Positions 25,980 through 35,250 of a stretch of DNA of 64,000 nt are shown piece after piece (position 1 is the stretch's first letter; every line of letters starts with the position of its first letter). Under the pieces are notes generated by a model that saw only the letters and a list, made by a program, of their open reading frames with translations, did no database searches and was not told the DNA's origin. The stretch spans positions 1 through 64,000 of the forward strand of contig JAFCZJ010000001.1 of assembly GCA_019314375.1 (NCBI GenBank), read 5' to 3'. The position numbers and the translations under genes were made by a program. This stretch comes from Deltaproteobacteria bacterium. GTDB taxonomy: Bacteria > Myxococcota > B64-G9.

Positions 25980-27328
25980 GGCGTTCCTTGGCTGATGGCG
26001 CCTTCAGGTAGCTTTTCAAGCAGCAAGCGGTGCCAGTTAGAAAAGGATTCCTTGGCCCGAAGCAAAGCCGCCTCCCGGCGTTTCTTACGCCCTCGCTCGC
26101 GGATGCCGGGGAGCAATCCAAAATGAATATTCATCGGCTCATATCGAGGCGCCCCCAGCCTGCCTCGAACATGGGCCCACAGCGCACCGAGGGCCGTCTC
26201 CGGTGGGGGCTCGGGCAAATCGATGCCCAAACGCTCCGCCCCGACCAATAGCCCCACCCACAAGCCCATGGCGGCGCTTTCCATGTAGCCCTCCACGCCG
26301 ATCATTTGTCCCGCCAGACGAACCGCCGGGTGAGAGTGCAAGCGCAATTTGTCGTCAAGCACCTCTGGGCTGTTGACGTACAGATTGCGATGCACCGCCC
26401 CATAGCGCAAGAACACGCAACGCTCCAAGCCCGGGATCATACGCAGCACTTCACGTTGGGCCGCCTGGGTGAGCTTGGTCTGAAAGCCAACCAAATTATA
26501 TGCGCTGCCTTCCTTGTTCTCGGCCCTCAATTGCACAAGCGCATGCGGGCGACGCCCGTCTACCTCAAAGCCCACCGGCCGCATGGGTCCGAAGGCCAGG
26601 GCCTCTTCTCCACGAGTGGCCATGACTTCCACCGGCAAACAGGACTCGAAGTATTTGGCTTTTTCAAATTCGTGAAGCGGCGTGGTGGCAGCCTGGCGGA
26701 GGGCCTCGACAAAGGCCCGGTACTGAGCTTCATTCATGGCGCAGTTCAAATAATCGTCGCCGCCCTTGCCCCAACGAGATCCCGCAAACACGATGTCCCG
26801 GTCGATGCTCTCGGCGTCGATGATGGGAGCCAAGGCGTCATAAAAATGCAGTTCCTGGCCCGGGCCGATGGCCTGCTTCAACCAGTCGGCCAGGGCTTCA
26901 TCCGTCAGGGGGCCCGTGGTAAGAATCACCTCTGCCCCAGCTTGCCCGGGATCTTCCATGCGCGAGCCTTCCCGCATATCCAGTTCGGGGCGGGTACTGA
27001 GCTGCTTGCTCACGTTCCGACTGAAAACCGCTCGGTCCACGGCCAAGGCCGTACCGGCGGGCACCCGCGCTTCATCGGCGGCCGCCAGCAAGACGGACCC
27101 CAAGGCCCGCAACTCTCGCTTCAAGAGACCATGGGCCGTGTCCTCGGCATCCGACTTAAGCGAATTGGAACAAACCAGTTCGGCGGGACCTTCCAGGCTG
27201 TGGGCCGGCGAATAGAAAGCCGGCTTCATCTCCTGCAAAGTAACCGGCAGCCCAAGCTTGGCCAAAATCCAGGCAGCTTCGCAGCCGGCCAGACCCGCCC
27301 CCACGACCCAAACAGGCGAAGCCTTCAT
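25976..27328 (-). CDS. trmFO: Folate/FAD-dependent tRNA (uracil-54-C5)-methyltransferase TrmFO
   Basis: The ATG at 27328 overlaps the dprA stop (ATGA); a reading frame extends upstream but inside dprA. The protein has 450 residues. The FAD motif VWVVGAGLAGCEAAW is at 6-20. The two functional cysteines are present, C53 (LVCSNSLKSD) and C230 (YFESCLPVE), at nearly the positions known in Bacillus TrmFO (C53, C226). The enzyme makes ribothymidine at position 54 of tRNAs using methylene-tetrahydrofolate. It is part of the CpoB-LysM-dprA-trmFO-rlmI chain, a common partner order around dprA. Confidence 0.95.
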   Translation of the reverse strand: MKASPVWVVGAGLAGCEAAWILAKLGLPVTLQEMKPAFYSPAHSLEGPAELVCSNSLKSDAEDTAHGLLKRELRALGSVLLAAADEARVPAGTALAVDRAVFSRNVSKQLSTRPELDMREGSRMEDPGQAGAEVILTTGPLTDEALADWLKQAIGPGQELHFYDALAPIIDAESIDRDIVFAGSRWGKGGDDYLNCAMNEAQYRAFVEALRQAATTPLHEFEKAKYFESCLPVEVMATRGEEALAFGPMRPVGFEVDGRRPHALVQLRAENKEGSAYNLVGFQTKLTQAAQREVLRMIPGLERCVFLRYGAVHRNLYVNSPEVLDDKLRLHSHPAVRLAGQMIGVEGYMESAAMGLWVGLLVGAERLGIDLPEPPPETALGALWAHVRGRLGAPRYEPMNIHFGLLPGIRERGRKKRREAALLRAKESFSNWHRLLLEKLPEGAISQGTP

Positions 27329-28200
27329 GAAGTCACCTTGCGATACATGGTCCCCGGACAATGCTCGGCCAAACCTTCAAACTCGAGTTGCAGCAACAAA
27401 CCCACCACCTGAGCACTGGTCAAGCCGCAACCCGAGGCCACCATGTCCACCGTCATGGCGGATGGGCTCAGGACCGCGAAAACCCGCTTGGCGTCCTCGC
27501 CTAAGTTCGAAGGGGGCGGAGGCACCTCCCTGGGCGACTGGGCGCTTTTTACGGGCTTCCTGCCCAAAAGCGCGAGCACATCCTCACTGCCCTCCACCAG
27601 GGAGGCTCCTTGCCGCAGCAGGGCATGCACGCCTTGACTCAATGCCTGAGCCACCTGACCCGGCACCGCGGCCACCCGCCTGCCCTGTCGAACGGCCAGT
27701 CGAGCAGTGATCAGACTGCCCGACTTGGGCGCGGCCCTCACCACCACCACAATTTCAGAAAGCCCGCTGATCAGCCGATTGCGACGTGGAAAATGTGCGC
27801 GACGCCCGGGAGTCCCTTCCGGGTACTCGCTCAACAAGGCACCCTGCTCGGCGATGCTCGAAAACAGGCTTCGGTTTCCCACGGGGTAGGCCTGGTCCAA
27901 TCCGGTTCCCAGCACGGCCACGGGCTTGCCCCCCGCTTCAAGACAAGCCTTAAGCACGGCGGTGTCCACGCCCTCGGCCCCACCGGAAATCACCGGCACC
28001 CCCGCCTTGGCCAAGCCCACACCCAGTTCCGTGGCCACTTCGATACCATAGGCATCACAACGCCGGGCACCCACCACCGCAACCCGCGGTCCAGGCGGCA
28101 AACGACCTGCCAAAAAGAGCTGTTTGGGGGAATCAGGTATCTCGCGCAACTCCCGCGGATAGGACTCATCCGAGGGCGACAAACAACAGCCGGGACTCAC
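27325..28200 (-). CDS. dprA: DNA-processing protein DprA, shortened at the N-terminus
   Basis: I place the start at GTG 28200, which overlaps the LysM gene stop (GTGA). The frame is open upstream but there it only mirrors the LysM gene. The product is 291 residues. The Rossmann core has AVVGARRC, the DprA signature ISGGAEGVDT (71-80), VLGTGLDQAYP and FPRRNRLISGLS (137-148). A winged-helix-like C-terminal domain (about 235-291) follows. DprA loads RecA on incoming single-stranded DNA in transformation. The usual N-terminal SAM-like domain (roughly 70 residues in many homologues) is absent. Core residues are intact, so function is likely. Confidence 0.93.
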   Translation of the reverse strand: MSPGCCLSPSDESYPRELREIPDSPKQLFLAGRLPPGPRVAVVGARRCDAYGIEVATELGVGLAKAGVPVISGGAEGVDTAVLKACLEAGGKPVAVLGTGLDQAYPVGNRSLFSSIAEQGALLSEYPEGTPGRRAHFPRRNRLISGLSEIVVVVRAAPKSGSLITARLAVRQGRRVAAVPGQVAQALSQGVHALLRQGASLVEGSEDVLALLGRKPVKSAQSPREVPPPPSNLGEDAKRVFAVLSPSAMTVDMVASGCGLTSAQVVGLLLQLEFEGLAEHCPGTMYRKVTS

Positions 28201-29348
28201 TGTACGCCCATGTAGACCCGATCGCCCACCCTCAGTTCGCGCATGGCGGCTATAACGATACCGGTGCTGGCGTTGTCTCGAGCGTCCACCACCATGATCC
28301 GGCCATAGATTTCCGGGGGCACCTTGGTATCCCAACGGTTGGCTTCCTTGCCGCTACCCGGGATGAACAAGCTATCTTCTCGGCGCACCACATCGAAAGT
28401 ATTGCCTTCTTCCACGCCCTGTTGTTTGCCTTGATCGATGAAGACCATGTGGGTTTCGCCCAGCAGGGTCATGAAACCCACCTTGCTCCCAACAATGTAT
28501 CCGCGCAGTTCCACGCTGTTGGGCTTGGGGGAAATTCTCTTGGCCAATTGGGGCATCAAAGGACCGATTCGGTCACCGCGCTTGATGGGCTGCACCGAAG
28601 TGGTGATGATGGCCGTCACGGCGCTATCGTCCATCTTCACCACCTGGCAGATACCCAGCACCATGATCTGGTAACCGACAAGTTTCTCAGTGATCGGGTG
28701 ATGGATCTGCTGGATGGTGCGCATGATGGAGTATTGTTGTCCCACCTTGACATCGGGAGCGTTGTCAAAATGGATGTAGATGGAATCAAACTCGGACAGA
28801 TATGCTTTTTCTTCACGCGAAGCGTAAATCTTGCCCAATCCCTTCTCATCCTCTTTGGTCACGTAGGCATTGCGATTCAGCTTTAAAAAGCCCAATGTCT
28901 TGGCGCGAACAAAATCCCCGCTCATGGAGACCAACTCTCCGGGAACCAGTTCGGATTCAATGTCATCCTCCACCGTATCCGGCACCTCGAACTGACCGCT
29001 GGTTTCGATCGTATCCAGCTGGCTGGGCAATTGTCCGCTGGGAAAAAACCGCACAATCTGCCCAGGATAAACCCAGTGAGGATTGCTCAACTCCGGGTTG
29101 TAAGACCACACCCGAGGCCAATACCAGGGATTGTTCAGATAACGGGCACAGAGGTCCCAAAGGTTGTCACCCGGCACAACTGTGTGTTCCGACTGGGCCT
29201 CTGTCTTGCCCCCTGTTGTAGGCGAAATCTTCGGCGGATTCACAGAATCATGGGCCTCGGAGGGCACCACCTCCTGTGCGCTGGCCAAAGACAACCAAGC
29301 CAGGCAGGTCAAGGAAATGGCGATGACAAAGTACGAGCGAAGACGCAT
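28197..29348 (-). CDS. Secreted LysM peptidoglycan-binding protein
   Basis: The ATG at 29348 has AGGAGG 6 bases upstream; 383 residues. A signal peptide (SYFVIAISLTCLAWLSLASAQ) is followed by a LysM domain (about 55-107: HTVVPGDNLWDLCARYLNNPWYWPRVWSYNPELSNPHWVYPGQIVRF). A long C-terminal region has beta-rich segments such as VKVGQQYSIMRTI and VEEGNTFDVVRR, common in myxobacterial LysM proteins next to dprA. It is probably a periplasmic cell-wall-associated protein. It is preceded by a CpoB-like gene (11 bp) and overlaps dprA. Confidence 0.85.
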   Translation of the reverse strand: MRLRSYFVIAISLTCLAWLSLASAQEVVPSEAHDSVNPPKISPTTGGKTEAQSEHTVVPGDNLWDLCARYLNNPWYWPRVWSYNPELSNPHWVYPGQIVRFFPSGQLPSQLDTIETSGQFEVPDTVEDDIESELVPGELVSMSGDFVRAKTLGFLKLNRNAYVTKEDEKGLGKIYASREEKAYLSEFDSIYIHFDNAPDVKVGQQYSIMRTIQQIHHPITEKLVGYQIMVLGICQVVKMDDSAVTAIITTSVQPIKRGDRIGPLMPQLAKRISPKPNSVELRGYIVGSKVGFMTLLGETHMVFIDQGKQQGVEEGNTFDVVRREDSLFIPGSGKEANRWDTKVPPEIYGRIMVVDARDNASTGIVIAAMRELRVGDRVYMGVQ

Positions 29349-29359
29349 GGTCAACCTCC

Positions 29360-30310
29360 TCAACGAATCAGACTCAACCTCCGGTTGGCTTCTCCCGCGT
29401 GAGCCGAGCGGGGATAACTCTCAACCAACTGGAGATAAGTACCCTTGGCCTTGGTGGCTTGGCCCGCCTTTTCCTGGCAACGACCCGCTAGAAACAGAGC
29501 CTCGGGAGCCCTCGTATCACGCGGAAATCGCTCCACCAAGACCAGGAATTTCTGCTCTGCCCGGTCCACCTGACCCAGCATCATGCGGGCGTTGGCCAGA
29601 TAGAACATGGCGTCCGCCGCCTTGGGATGCTGGGCATACTCACGCAAATAACCATTCAAAGCCTCGATGGCCCGATCAAAATCATTGACACGATAATATG
29701 CATAAGCAGCATCGAACGCTTTGTTGCCCGGACCATAATCCGGTTCCGGCTGCTTGGCTCCAGAGGCATCATCAGGTCCCGCATCCTCTCCCGAAGTGAC
29801 CACCAAAGGTTCATCCAGAGTCCGCTTCGCAGCCACCCGGTCCACCGGCAGACGATCTTGCGCCGCATAGGGGTTGACCGGTTCCAGCTCCGAGGCCTTG
29901 GGCGCACGACGCCGCTGCAAGCGATGACGAACCGACCCCGCCTTGCCCTTGTTGGTCAACATGGGCACTGGTTCATCGCGCCCGACGTCTGATTCCTGGA
30001 TTCCAAGCGATTCCCCGTCCGGATCAGCCGGGATCGCACGATTTGGCTTGAGCCTAACCACTCGGAGAGAGGGTATGTGGTTTCTGGCAGCCCCCTTGCC
30101 GGCCGCGGCAGGAGCCAATCGCTGGCGGATGACGCTCAGTTGGATTCGAAGCTCATCCAACTGGGTCTCCATGCGCTGGTTGCTGTTGCGCAAATCCTGC
30201 ACCTCGGTCTCCAATCGCATCACCTGTTCTCGCAGTTGCTGGTGGGCACTACAGCCCAGCAGCAAGAAGAAATTGGCGACGAATAGGCCGATGGTGAAGG
30301 TGTTTTTCAT
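29360..30310 (-). CDS. CpoB/YbgF-like lipoprotein with coiled coil and TPRs
   Basis: The protein has 316 residues with a lipobox in FFLLLGC (about Cys20). A coiled coil (LREQVMRLETEVQDLRNSNQRMETQLDELRIQLSVIRQRL, about 25-65) is followed by a linker of low complexity. Three TPR units end the chain (about 200-316: AFDAAYAYYRVNDFDRAIEALNGYLREY..., AMFYLANARMMLGQVDRAEQKF..., ALFLAGRCQEKAGQATKAKGTYLQLVESYP). This matches the CpoB (YbgF) plan, which in E. coli links Tol-Pal to PBP1B. No tol or pal genes are in this window. A strong promoter lies directly upstream, so it probably heads the operon running to 20901. Confidence 0.75.
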   Translation of the reverse strand: MKNTFTIGLFVANFFLLLGCSAHQQLREQVMRLETEVQDLRNSNQRMETQLDELRIQLSVIRQRLAPAAAGKGAARNHIPSLRVVRLKPNRAIPADPDGESLGIQESDVGRDEPVPMLTNKGKAGSVRHRLQRRRAPKASELEPVNPYAAQDRLPVDRVAAKRTLDEPLVVTSGEDAGPDDASGAKQPEPDYGPGNKAFDAAYAYYRVNDFDRAIEALNGYLREYAQHPKAADAMFYLANARMMLGQVDRAEQKFLVLVERFPRDTRAPEALFLAGRCQEKAGQATKAKGTYLQLVESYPRSAHAGEANRRLSLIR

Positions 30311-30347
30311 ATGCTCGTTATCTAAAGTTAATGTTAATTACACCTAA

Positions 30348-30375
30348 ATTTTACTTAATTATACTAGCCTGTCAA
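30348..30375 (-). promoter_or_regulatory. Putative sigma-70 promoter for the CpoB-LysM-dprA operon
   Basis: On the minus strand a perfect TTGACA (30375-30370) and TAAAAT (30353-30348) are 16 bases apart, in an AT-rich patch about 40 bases before the CpoB-like start. A TATAAT-like hexamer overlaps the spacer (about 30358-30363). This is one of the best promoters in the window. Confidence 0.65.
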
Positions 30376-30475
30376 GAATCCGACCATTATGCGGCTTCCA
30401 ATTGCCGGCAGCATAACAGGGCCCGGTTAAGGAGGCAAGCTTTCGGCAGCTTTCGAAAGGTCCATCCATCTGCAA

Positions 30476-32227
30476 TCAAGAGCGTTTTTCCATTCTTGAA
30501 GGGAACCAGATGCGAAAACACGCTCCCCCTTCCGGCGGGTTCTCCACCTTGATGGTCCCCTGATGCTCATCCACGATTTTTTTTACAACAGCCAAACCCA
30601 GGCCCGTGCCACCTTCCTTGCCGCTGGTGACGAAAGACTCAAAAAGCCGCGGACTGACTTCTTCTGGAATGCCGGATCCGGTATCGGCGAACAAAAACAA
30701 GACACCGTTGTCCTGCCCTTCCACCCGAATGGTGAAGTCTCCGCCTTCAGGCATGGCCTGACGGGCATTGCGGGTGATATTGAATATGAGCCTCCGCAGC
30801 TTGTTCTCGTCCACCCTCAAGACGCCCTCGAAAACGTCATCTAGATGCAGCTCCACGCCGGACAACTCCAGCTCTCGCTGCAGCAACTCCCTCAGGTCCT
30901 TGAACAAGCGATTGGTATATACCTTATGCAACAACAACTTGGACTCCCCGCGGGCGAAGGCAAGCAATTCTCGCGTCATGTCGTTCATGAAATCAAACTG
31001 CCTGAGGGTGGTTTCAGCCTGTTTGCTGCGTTTTTCCTTGTCTTCTTCCATGGCCATGAGTTGCACATAGCCGGAGATGATGGTCATGGGCGTGCGAAAG
31101 TCGTGGATGACCCCGGACAGGGCCTGTCCAATGGATTTCAATCTGGCGTCCAACTCCACCGCCCGCCGCTGACGGCCCACCTGAATCGCGGTTACAGCCC
31201 GCCCGGCAATGAGTTTGGCCAGTTTTTCGTCGTCTGCGTCAAATCCACCCGACTTCTTGTTCAGGAGCTCCAGGGCCCCAATGCGCTCGCCACCGAGGGA
31301 CAAAGGCACGGCCAGGATATTTCGAATCGGGAAATCCAGATCTTTTCCAATAGACTTCAGATGCCTTGGATCACGCTCTGGCTCATTGATCAGAGCCGAG
31401 TTGCCATGCTCCGCCACCCAACCCACGACGCCCGCCCCCCGCGGAAGCTGCAAATGCTTGACGGCTTCTTCCTTCTCTCCCACCGCGGCAGCAAAGGTTA
31501 AATCCCCTGTCTCTTCCGTCACCTGGAGAACGCTGCCGGCTTCACAGCCGACCGCATCCACCACCTGATGCAGCAAACGAGTCAAGATATCCTCAGCCCG
31601 CAGAGCACTACCGATCTCCGCTTCAAGCCGAAGCAAAATCTCCTGCTCATGCACTCGCCGCGCCAAAGCTTCCTGGGCCTCGACGAGCTCTAAGTTCTTG
31701 TCCAACACGCTCAACACCAGCTGGGCGTTCTCAATGGCAACGGAGACCTGGGATGAGATGGCCTCCAGCATCTTCTCGTCGTCGACACTGAAGTACCCGT
31801 CCTTCTTGTTCAAGGCCTGCAATACGCCCAACACATCTCCGCTTTTTCCCCGCAAAGGAATACAGATCAGGCTACGGGTCTTGTAGCCGCTCTCAAGGTC
31901 CACTTCCGGATTAAAGCGCTCATCCTTGTATGCGTCCCGCAGGTTGATGGATTTGCCGTTCTGGGCCACCCAACCGGCCACCCCCCTGCCGAGCGGCATT
32001 CGAATTTCCTTTACGGACTGACCCTGGGCCACCTTGGACCAAATCTCTTTGCGCTTACCGTCGACCAAAAACAAAGTGGTCCTGTCCGCCTCCAGCAGTT
32101 CGGTCACCCGCTCGACCACCAGGCGCAACAGTTCGTCCAAATCGTGGACCGCGGTCAAGCTTCGACCCAGCTCGATCATGGCCTGGACGTGCCGTTCAGC
32201 CCTGGTTGCACTCGCTTGTGTTGCCAT
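30476..32227 (-). CDS. Cytosolic GAF-GAF sensor histidine kinase
   Basis: The protein has 583 residues with no membrane segment. GAF 1 spans about 18-170 and GAF 2 about 195-350 (each with the 'GRGVAGWVAQNG' or 'GAGVVGWVAEHG' core). The phosphoacceptor H375 lies in SGVIHDFRTPM. The ATPase has the N box (RLIFNITRNARQAM), G1 (FADTGSGIPEE) and G2 (GGTGLGLAVVKKIV). It phosphorylates a response regulator that is not in this window. GAF domains may sense small ligands, redox or second messengers; no haem- or bilin-specific residues are claimed. It starts 17 bp after polA, so it is probably cotranscribed with it. Confidence 0.9.
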   Translation of the reverse strand: MATQASATRAERHVQAMIELGRSLTAVHDLDELLRLVVERVTELLEADRTTLFLVDGKRKEIWSKVAQGQSVKEIRMPLGRGVAGWVAQNGKSINLRDAYKDERFNPEVDLESGYKTRSLICIPLRGKSGDVLGVLQALNKKDGYFSVDDEKMLEAISSQVSVAIENAQLVLSVLDKNLELVEAQEALARRVHEQEILLRLEAEIGSALRAEDILTRLLHQVVDAVGCEAGSVLQVTEETGDLTFAAAVGEKEEAVKHLQLPRGAGVVGWVAEHGNSALINEPERDPRHLKSIGKDLDFPIRNILAVPLSLGGERIGALELLNKKSGGFDADDEKLAKLIAGRAVTAIQVGRQRRAVELDARLKSIGQALSGVIHDFRTPMTIISGYVQLMAMEEDKEKRSKQAETTLRQFDFMNDMTRELLAFARGESKLLLHKVYTNRLFKDLRELLQRELELSGVELHLDDVFEGVLRVDENKLRRLIFNITRNARQAMPEGGDFTIRVEGQDNGVLFLFADTGSGIPEEVSPRLFESFVTSGKEGGTGLGLAVVKKIVDEHQGTIKVENPPEGGACFRIWFPSRMEKRS

Positions 32228-32244
32228 GCGATCCCGCCCTTCGC

Positions 32245-34917
32245 TCAGTGAACCTCATCCCAGCTTAGACCCACATGCACGTCGACCACCAGAGGTACTT
32301 CGAGTTGCACGCCATGCTCCATCTTCTCGCGAACAAGGTTTTCCAGCAAGTCCAGCTCATCGTCAGGCACCTCGAACATGAGCTCATCGTGAACCTGCAA
32401 GATCATGCGACTCCGCATCCCTTGCTCGCTCAAAGCCTGATGGATATCCACCATGGCTCGCTTGATGATATCCGCCGCCGTACCCTGAATGGGCGTGTTC
32501 TGGGCCATGCGCTCGGCGTTGCTGCGCACGTTGAAATTGCGACTCGACAGATTGGGCAAAAACCGCCTGCGGCCGAACAAAGTGGTCACCAGACCCTCTT
32601 GTCTTGCCTGCTCGTGAATCTTGGCAATCCAAGTTGAGACGCCCGCATGGCGTTCGAGATAAGTATCGATGATCTCCTTGGCCTCCCCATGAGAAACGCC
32701 AAGTTGCCGGGCCAAGGCAAAAGGTCCTTGACCATACAAAATGCCGAAATTGACCGCCTTGGCCCGGGTGCGCATGTCGGAAGACACCTGCTCCACCGGC
32801 ACATCGAAAATGCGAGCGGCGGTTCGGGCATGTACATCCTCTCCGTCCTGGAAGGCTTTTCGTAAATTTTGATCTCCGGTCACATGCGCCAAAATGCGCA
32901 ACTCGACCTGACTGTAGTCGGCGCTGAGCAATTTGTGTCCAGGGGGCACTATGAAAGCCTTGCGAATCCGCCGTCCCAACTCGGTGCGCACGGGGATATT
33001 CTGCAGGTTGGGGTCCGAAGAAGACAAACGCCCGGTGGCCGCCACGGTCTGGTGAAAGCGACTGTGAATACGCCCGGTCTCCGGGTTGATCATGCCCGGC
33101 AAGACATCGGCGTATGTAGATTTCAGCTTGGCCACTTGCCGAAAAGCCAATATCTCAGCGGGCAAGGGGTGCTCGAAAGCCAAGATCTCCAATACACTCT
33201 GGTCCGTTGATGGCCCGGATTTTGTCTTCTTCTGCACGGGCAAGCCCAGTTCTTCGAAGAGAATCACCCTCAGTTGGCTTGGTGAATTGATATTAAACGC
33301 GTGCCCGGCCAACTCGTGAATGCGCTGCTCCATCCGAACAAGCTCCGAACCCAGCTCCGTCGAAAGCTCGGTCAAACTTCGGGCATCGACCAAAAACCCC
33401 GCCTCCTCCATGTTGATCAGCACCCGCAACAAGGGCAATTCGAGTCCCTGCATCAACTCACCCAGCCCGGCCTCCTCTACCTGGGGTCCCAACTTCTCAC
33501 AAAGACGAAAGGTCACATCCGCATCTTCCGCGGCATAGGCCGTGGCCTTATCCAAAGGCACCTCGGCGAAAGTCACCTGTTGCTTGCCCTTGCCGGTCAC
33601 GTCTTTGTATTTAATGGTGTCGTGGCCCAGGAGTTCTTGAGCCAAATGGTCCAGACCATGGCTACGGCGCCCCGGATCAAGCAGATAGGACTGCAGCATG
33701 GAGTCGGCCGCGATGCGCCCCAGCTCAAGCCCATGTCGCCTCAGGATGAGGGCATCAAACTTGATATTCTGGCCCCAGATCTCCACACCATCGGGTCCGA
33801 AGACCCCTGACAGCTCTTTTAAGACCACCTGAAGATCGAGTTGCGTGGGCGTCCCTTCTCCCTCGTGGGCCACGGGCAAATAGGCGGCCTGGCCCTCGGC
33901 CACACAAAAACTCATGCCCACGATTTGGGCTTGCATGGGATCCAGTGAATCGGTTTCCAGATCCAAGGCGCATCGCCCCGCCCCGCGAATACGCTCCACC
34001 CATGCCGCCAATTGCTTAAGGTCCAGCAAGGTTTCGTAATGATCCGTGTCGATGCTGCGAACAGCCACCTGACTGCGCCTCAAAGCAGAAAATTCCATCT
34101 CGACAAAAAAAGCATCGAGCTTTTCCTCATCGGGGGGAGACAAGCGCAGGTCGTCCAAGGACAGCGCCATGTCCACATCCCGCTTGATGGCAGCCAACTT
34201 CCGCGACAAACGCGCCGAGTCCGCCTGTTCGATAAGCCGCTCTTTGAGCTTGGATTTCTTCATGCCGTCGGCGGCGGCTAAGACGCTCTCCAAGTCCCCA
34301 TGTTCCACAAGCAGCTTGGCCGCGGTCTTCGGCCCCACTCCATGGATGCCGGGAATATTGTCCGAGCTGTCACCCATCAGGGCCAAGAGGTCCACCACCT
34401 GCTCGGGTTTCACCCCCATTTTCTCGAAAACACCATCAGCGTCATAGCGCTTGCCCTTCATGGGATCCAAAAGCACCACCCCCGGCCCCACCAACTGCAT
34501 CATGTCCTTGTCGCCGCTGACGATGACCACCTCTTGGCCAGCCTCCCTCGCGCGATCGGTAAGAGTGCCGATGAGATCGTCGGCTTCAAAGCCCACAAGC
34601 TCCACCTGAGGCAAATTCAAGGCCTCCACGGCCCGGCGCACCAAGGGACGCTGAGGCACCAACTCTTCCGGCGTCGGCGGCCGATTGGCCTTGTATTCAG
34701 GATAAATCTCATGCCGAAAAGTCGGCCCGGGCGCATCGAAAACCACCACCAAATTTTCCGGTTGTTCCTCATCCAAAAGCTTGAGCAGCATCCGGGTCAC
34801 GCCGAACACGGCGTTGGTGGGCGTACCGCTCGAGTTGGACAACTGGGCGATACCAAAAAAAGCGCGGTAGATATAGCCGCTTCCATCAATCAGGTAACAG
34901 GGAGAAGAAGAGTCCAT
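32245..34917 (-). CDS. polA: DNA polymerase I with 5' nuclease, 3' exonuclease and polymerase domains
   Basis: I chose the ATG at 34917, where the N-terminus reads SPCYLIDGSGYIYRAFF as expected; the frame upstream covers repeats. The product is 890 residues. The 5' nuclease (about 1-290) contains EADDLIG and GDKDMMQL. The 3'-5' exonuclease is probably active, with DLETD as motif I and DHLAQELL near motif III. The polymerase has ADYSQVELRILAH (motif A), a finger helix region around AKAVNFGILYG and QVHDELMFE (motif C). No good ribosome binding site precedes this ATG. Role: repair and Okazaki fragment processing. Confidence 0.95.
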   Translation of the reverse strand: MDSSSPCYLIDGSGYIYRAFFGIAQLSNSSGTPTNAVFGVTRMLLKLLDEEQPENLVVVFDAPGPTFRHEIYPEYKANRPPTPEELVPQRPLVRRAVEALNLPQVELVGFEADDLIGTLTDRAREAGQEVVIVSGDKDMMQLVGPGVVLLDPMKGKRYDADGVFEKMGVKPEQVVDLLALMGDSSDNIPGIHGVGPKTAAKLLVEHGDLESVLAAADGMKKSKLKERLIEQADSARLSRKLAAIKRDVDMALSLDDLRLSPPDEEKLDAFFVEMEFSALRRSQVAVRSIDTDHYETLLDLKQLAAWVERIRGAGRCALDLETDSLDPMQAQIVGMSFCVAEGQAAYLPVAHEGEGTPTQLDLQVVLKELSGVFGPDGVEIWGQNIKFDALILRRHGLELGRIAADSMLQSYLLDPGRRSHGLDHLAQELLGHDTIKYKDVTGKGKQQVTFAEVPLDKATAYAAEDADVTFRLCEKLGPQVEEAGLGELMQGLELPLLRVLINMEEAGFLVDARSLTELSTELGSELVRMEQRIHELAGHAFNINSPSQLRVILFEELGLPVQKKTKSGPSTDQSVLEILAFEHPLPAEILAFRQVAKLKSTYADVLPGMINPETGRIHSRFHQTVAATGRLSSSDPNLQNIPVRTELGRRIRKAFIVPPGHKLLSADYSQVELRILAHVTGDQNLRKAFQDGEDVHARTAARIFDVPVEQVSSDMRTRAKAVNFGILYGQGPFALARQLGVSHGEAKEIIDTYLERHAGVSTWIAKIHEQARQEGLVTTLFGRRRFLPNLSSRNFNVRSNAERMAQNTPIQGTAADIIKRAMVDIHQALSEQGMRSRMILQVHDELMFEVPDDELDLLENLVREKMEHGVQLEVPLVVDVHVGLSWDEVH

Positions 34918-35128
34918 GAGAGCAAGGTACTTTTGTGCACGCCCCGAAGTCAATCCCAGCCGGTTGTTCGTCCACCCGGATGCGTCCATCCCGGATGCGT
35001 CCACCCCGGCATCCATCACGCCCCTCTGTGCCGGGACACGTACACCCCGGAAGAACCTCATCGCCTATCGGCTCGAGAACCTTTCGGGGCTCTTAGTTGC
35101 GGCAGGGTTCATCCCGGGCCTCGCCCCG

Positions 35129-35217
35129 ATGCGCCGTTCACCTTCGGGATCACCGCCCCCATGCGCCGTCCACCTTCGCGATTCGCTCCCATGCGCCGTT
35201 CACCCCCAATGTTCGCC
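35129..35217. repeat. Three tandem copies of a 27-32 bp unit
   Basis: Each copy begins ATGCGCCGT(T/C)CACC and ends in a C-run (35129-35160, 35161-35190, 35191-35217). A partial fourth copy starts near 35267. No open frame is shared across copies, and the differing lengths argue against a coding repeat. Confidence 0.7.
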
Positions 35218-35229
35218 AATTGACGTCCC

Positions 35230-35250
35230 GGGCGGGGATAAACCCCGCCC
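35230..35250. repeat. GC-rich palindromic hairpin, REP-like
   Basis: A perfect 8-bp stem GGGCGGGG/CCCCGCCC closes the loop ATAAA. The form resembles dispersed palindromic REP-type elements of other bacteria. One copy is in this window, so dispersion cannot be shown. Confidence 0.5.

Noticed and set aside
26306-27412. 368-codon plus-strand frame opposite trmFO
   Set aside because: TrmFO has both catalytic cysteines and an FAD motif. The opposite frame shows no fold signal.
35129-35250. CRISPR array
   Set aside because: The repeats touch one another without unique spacers, differ in length and have no cas genes nearby.
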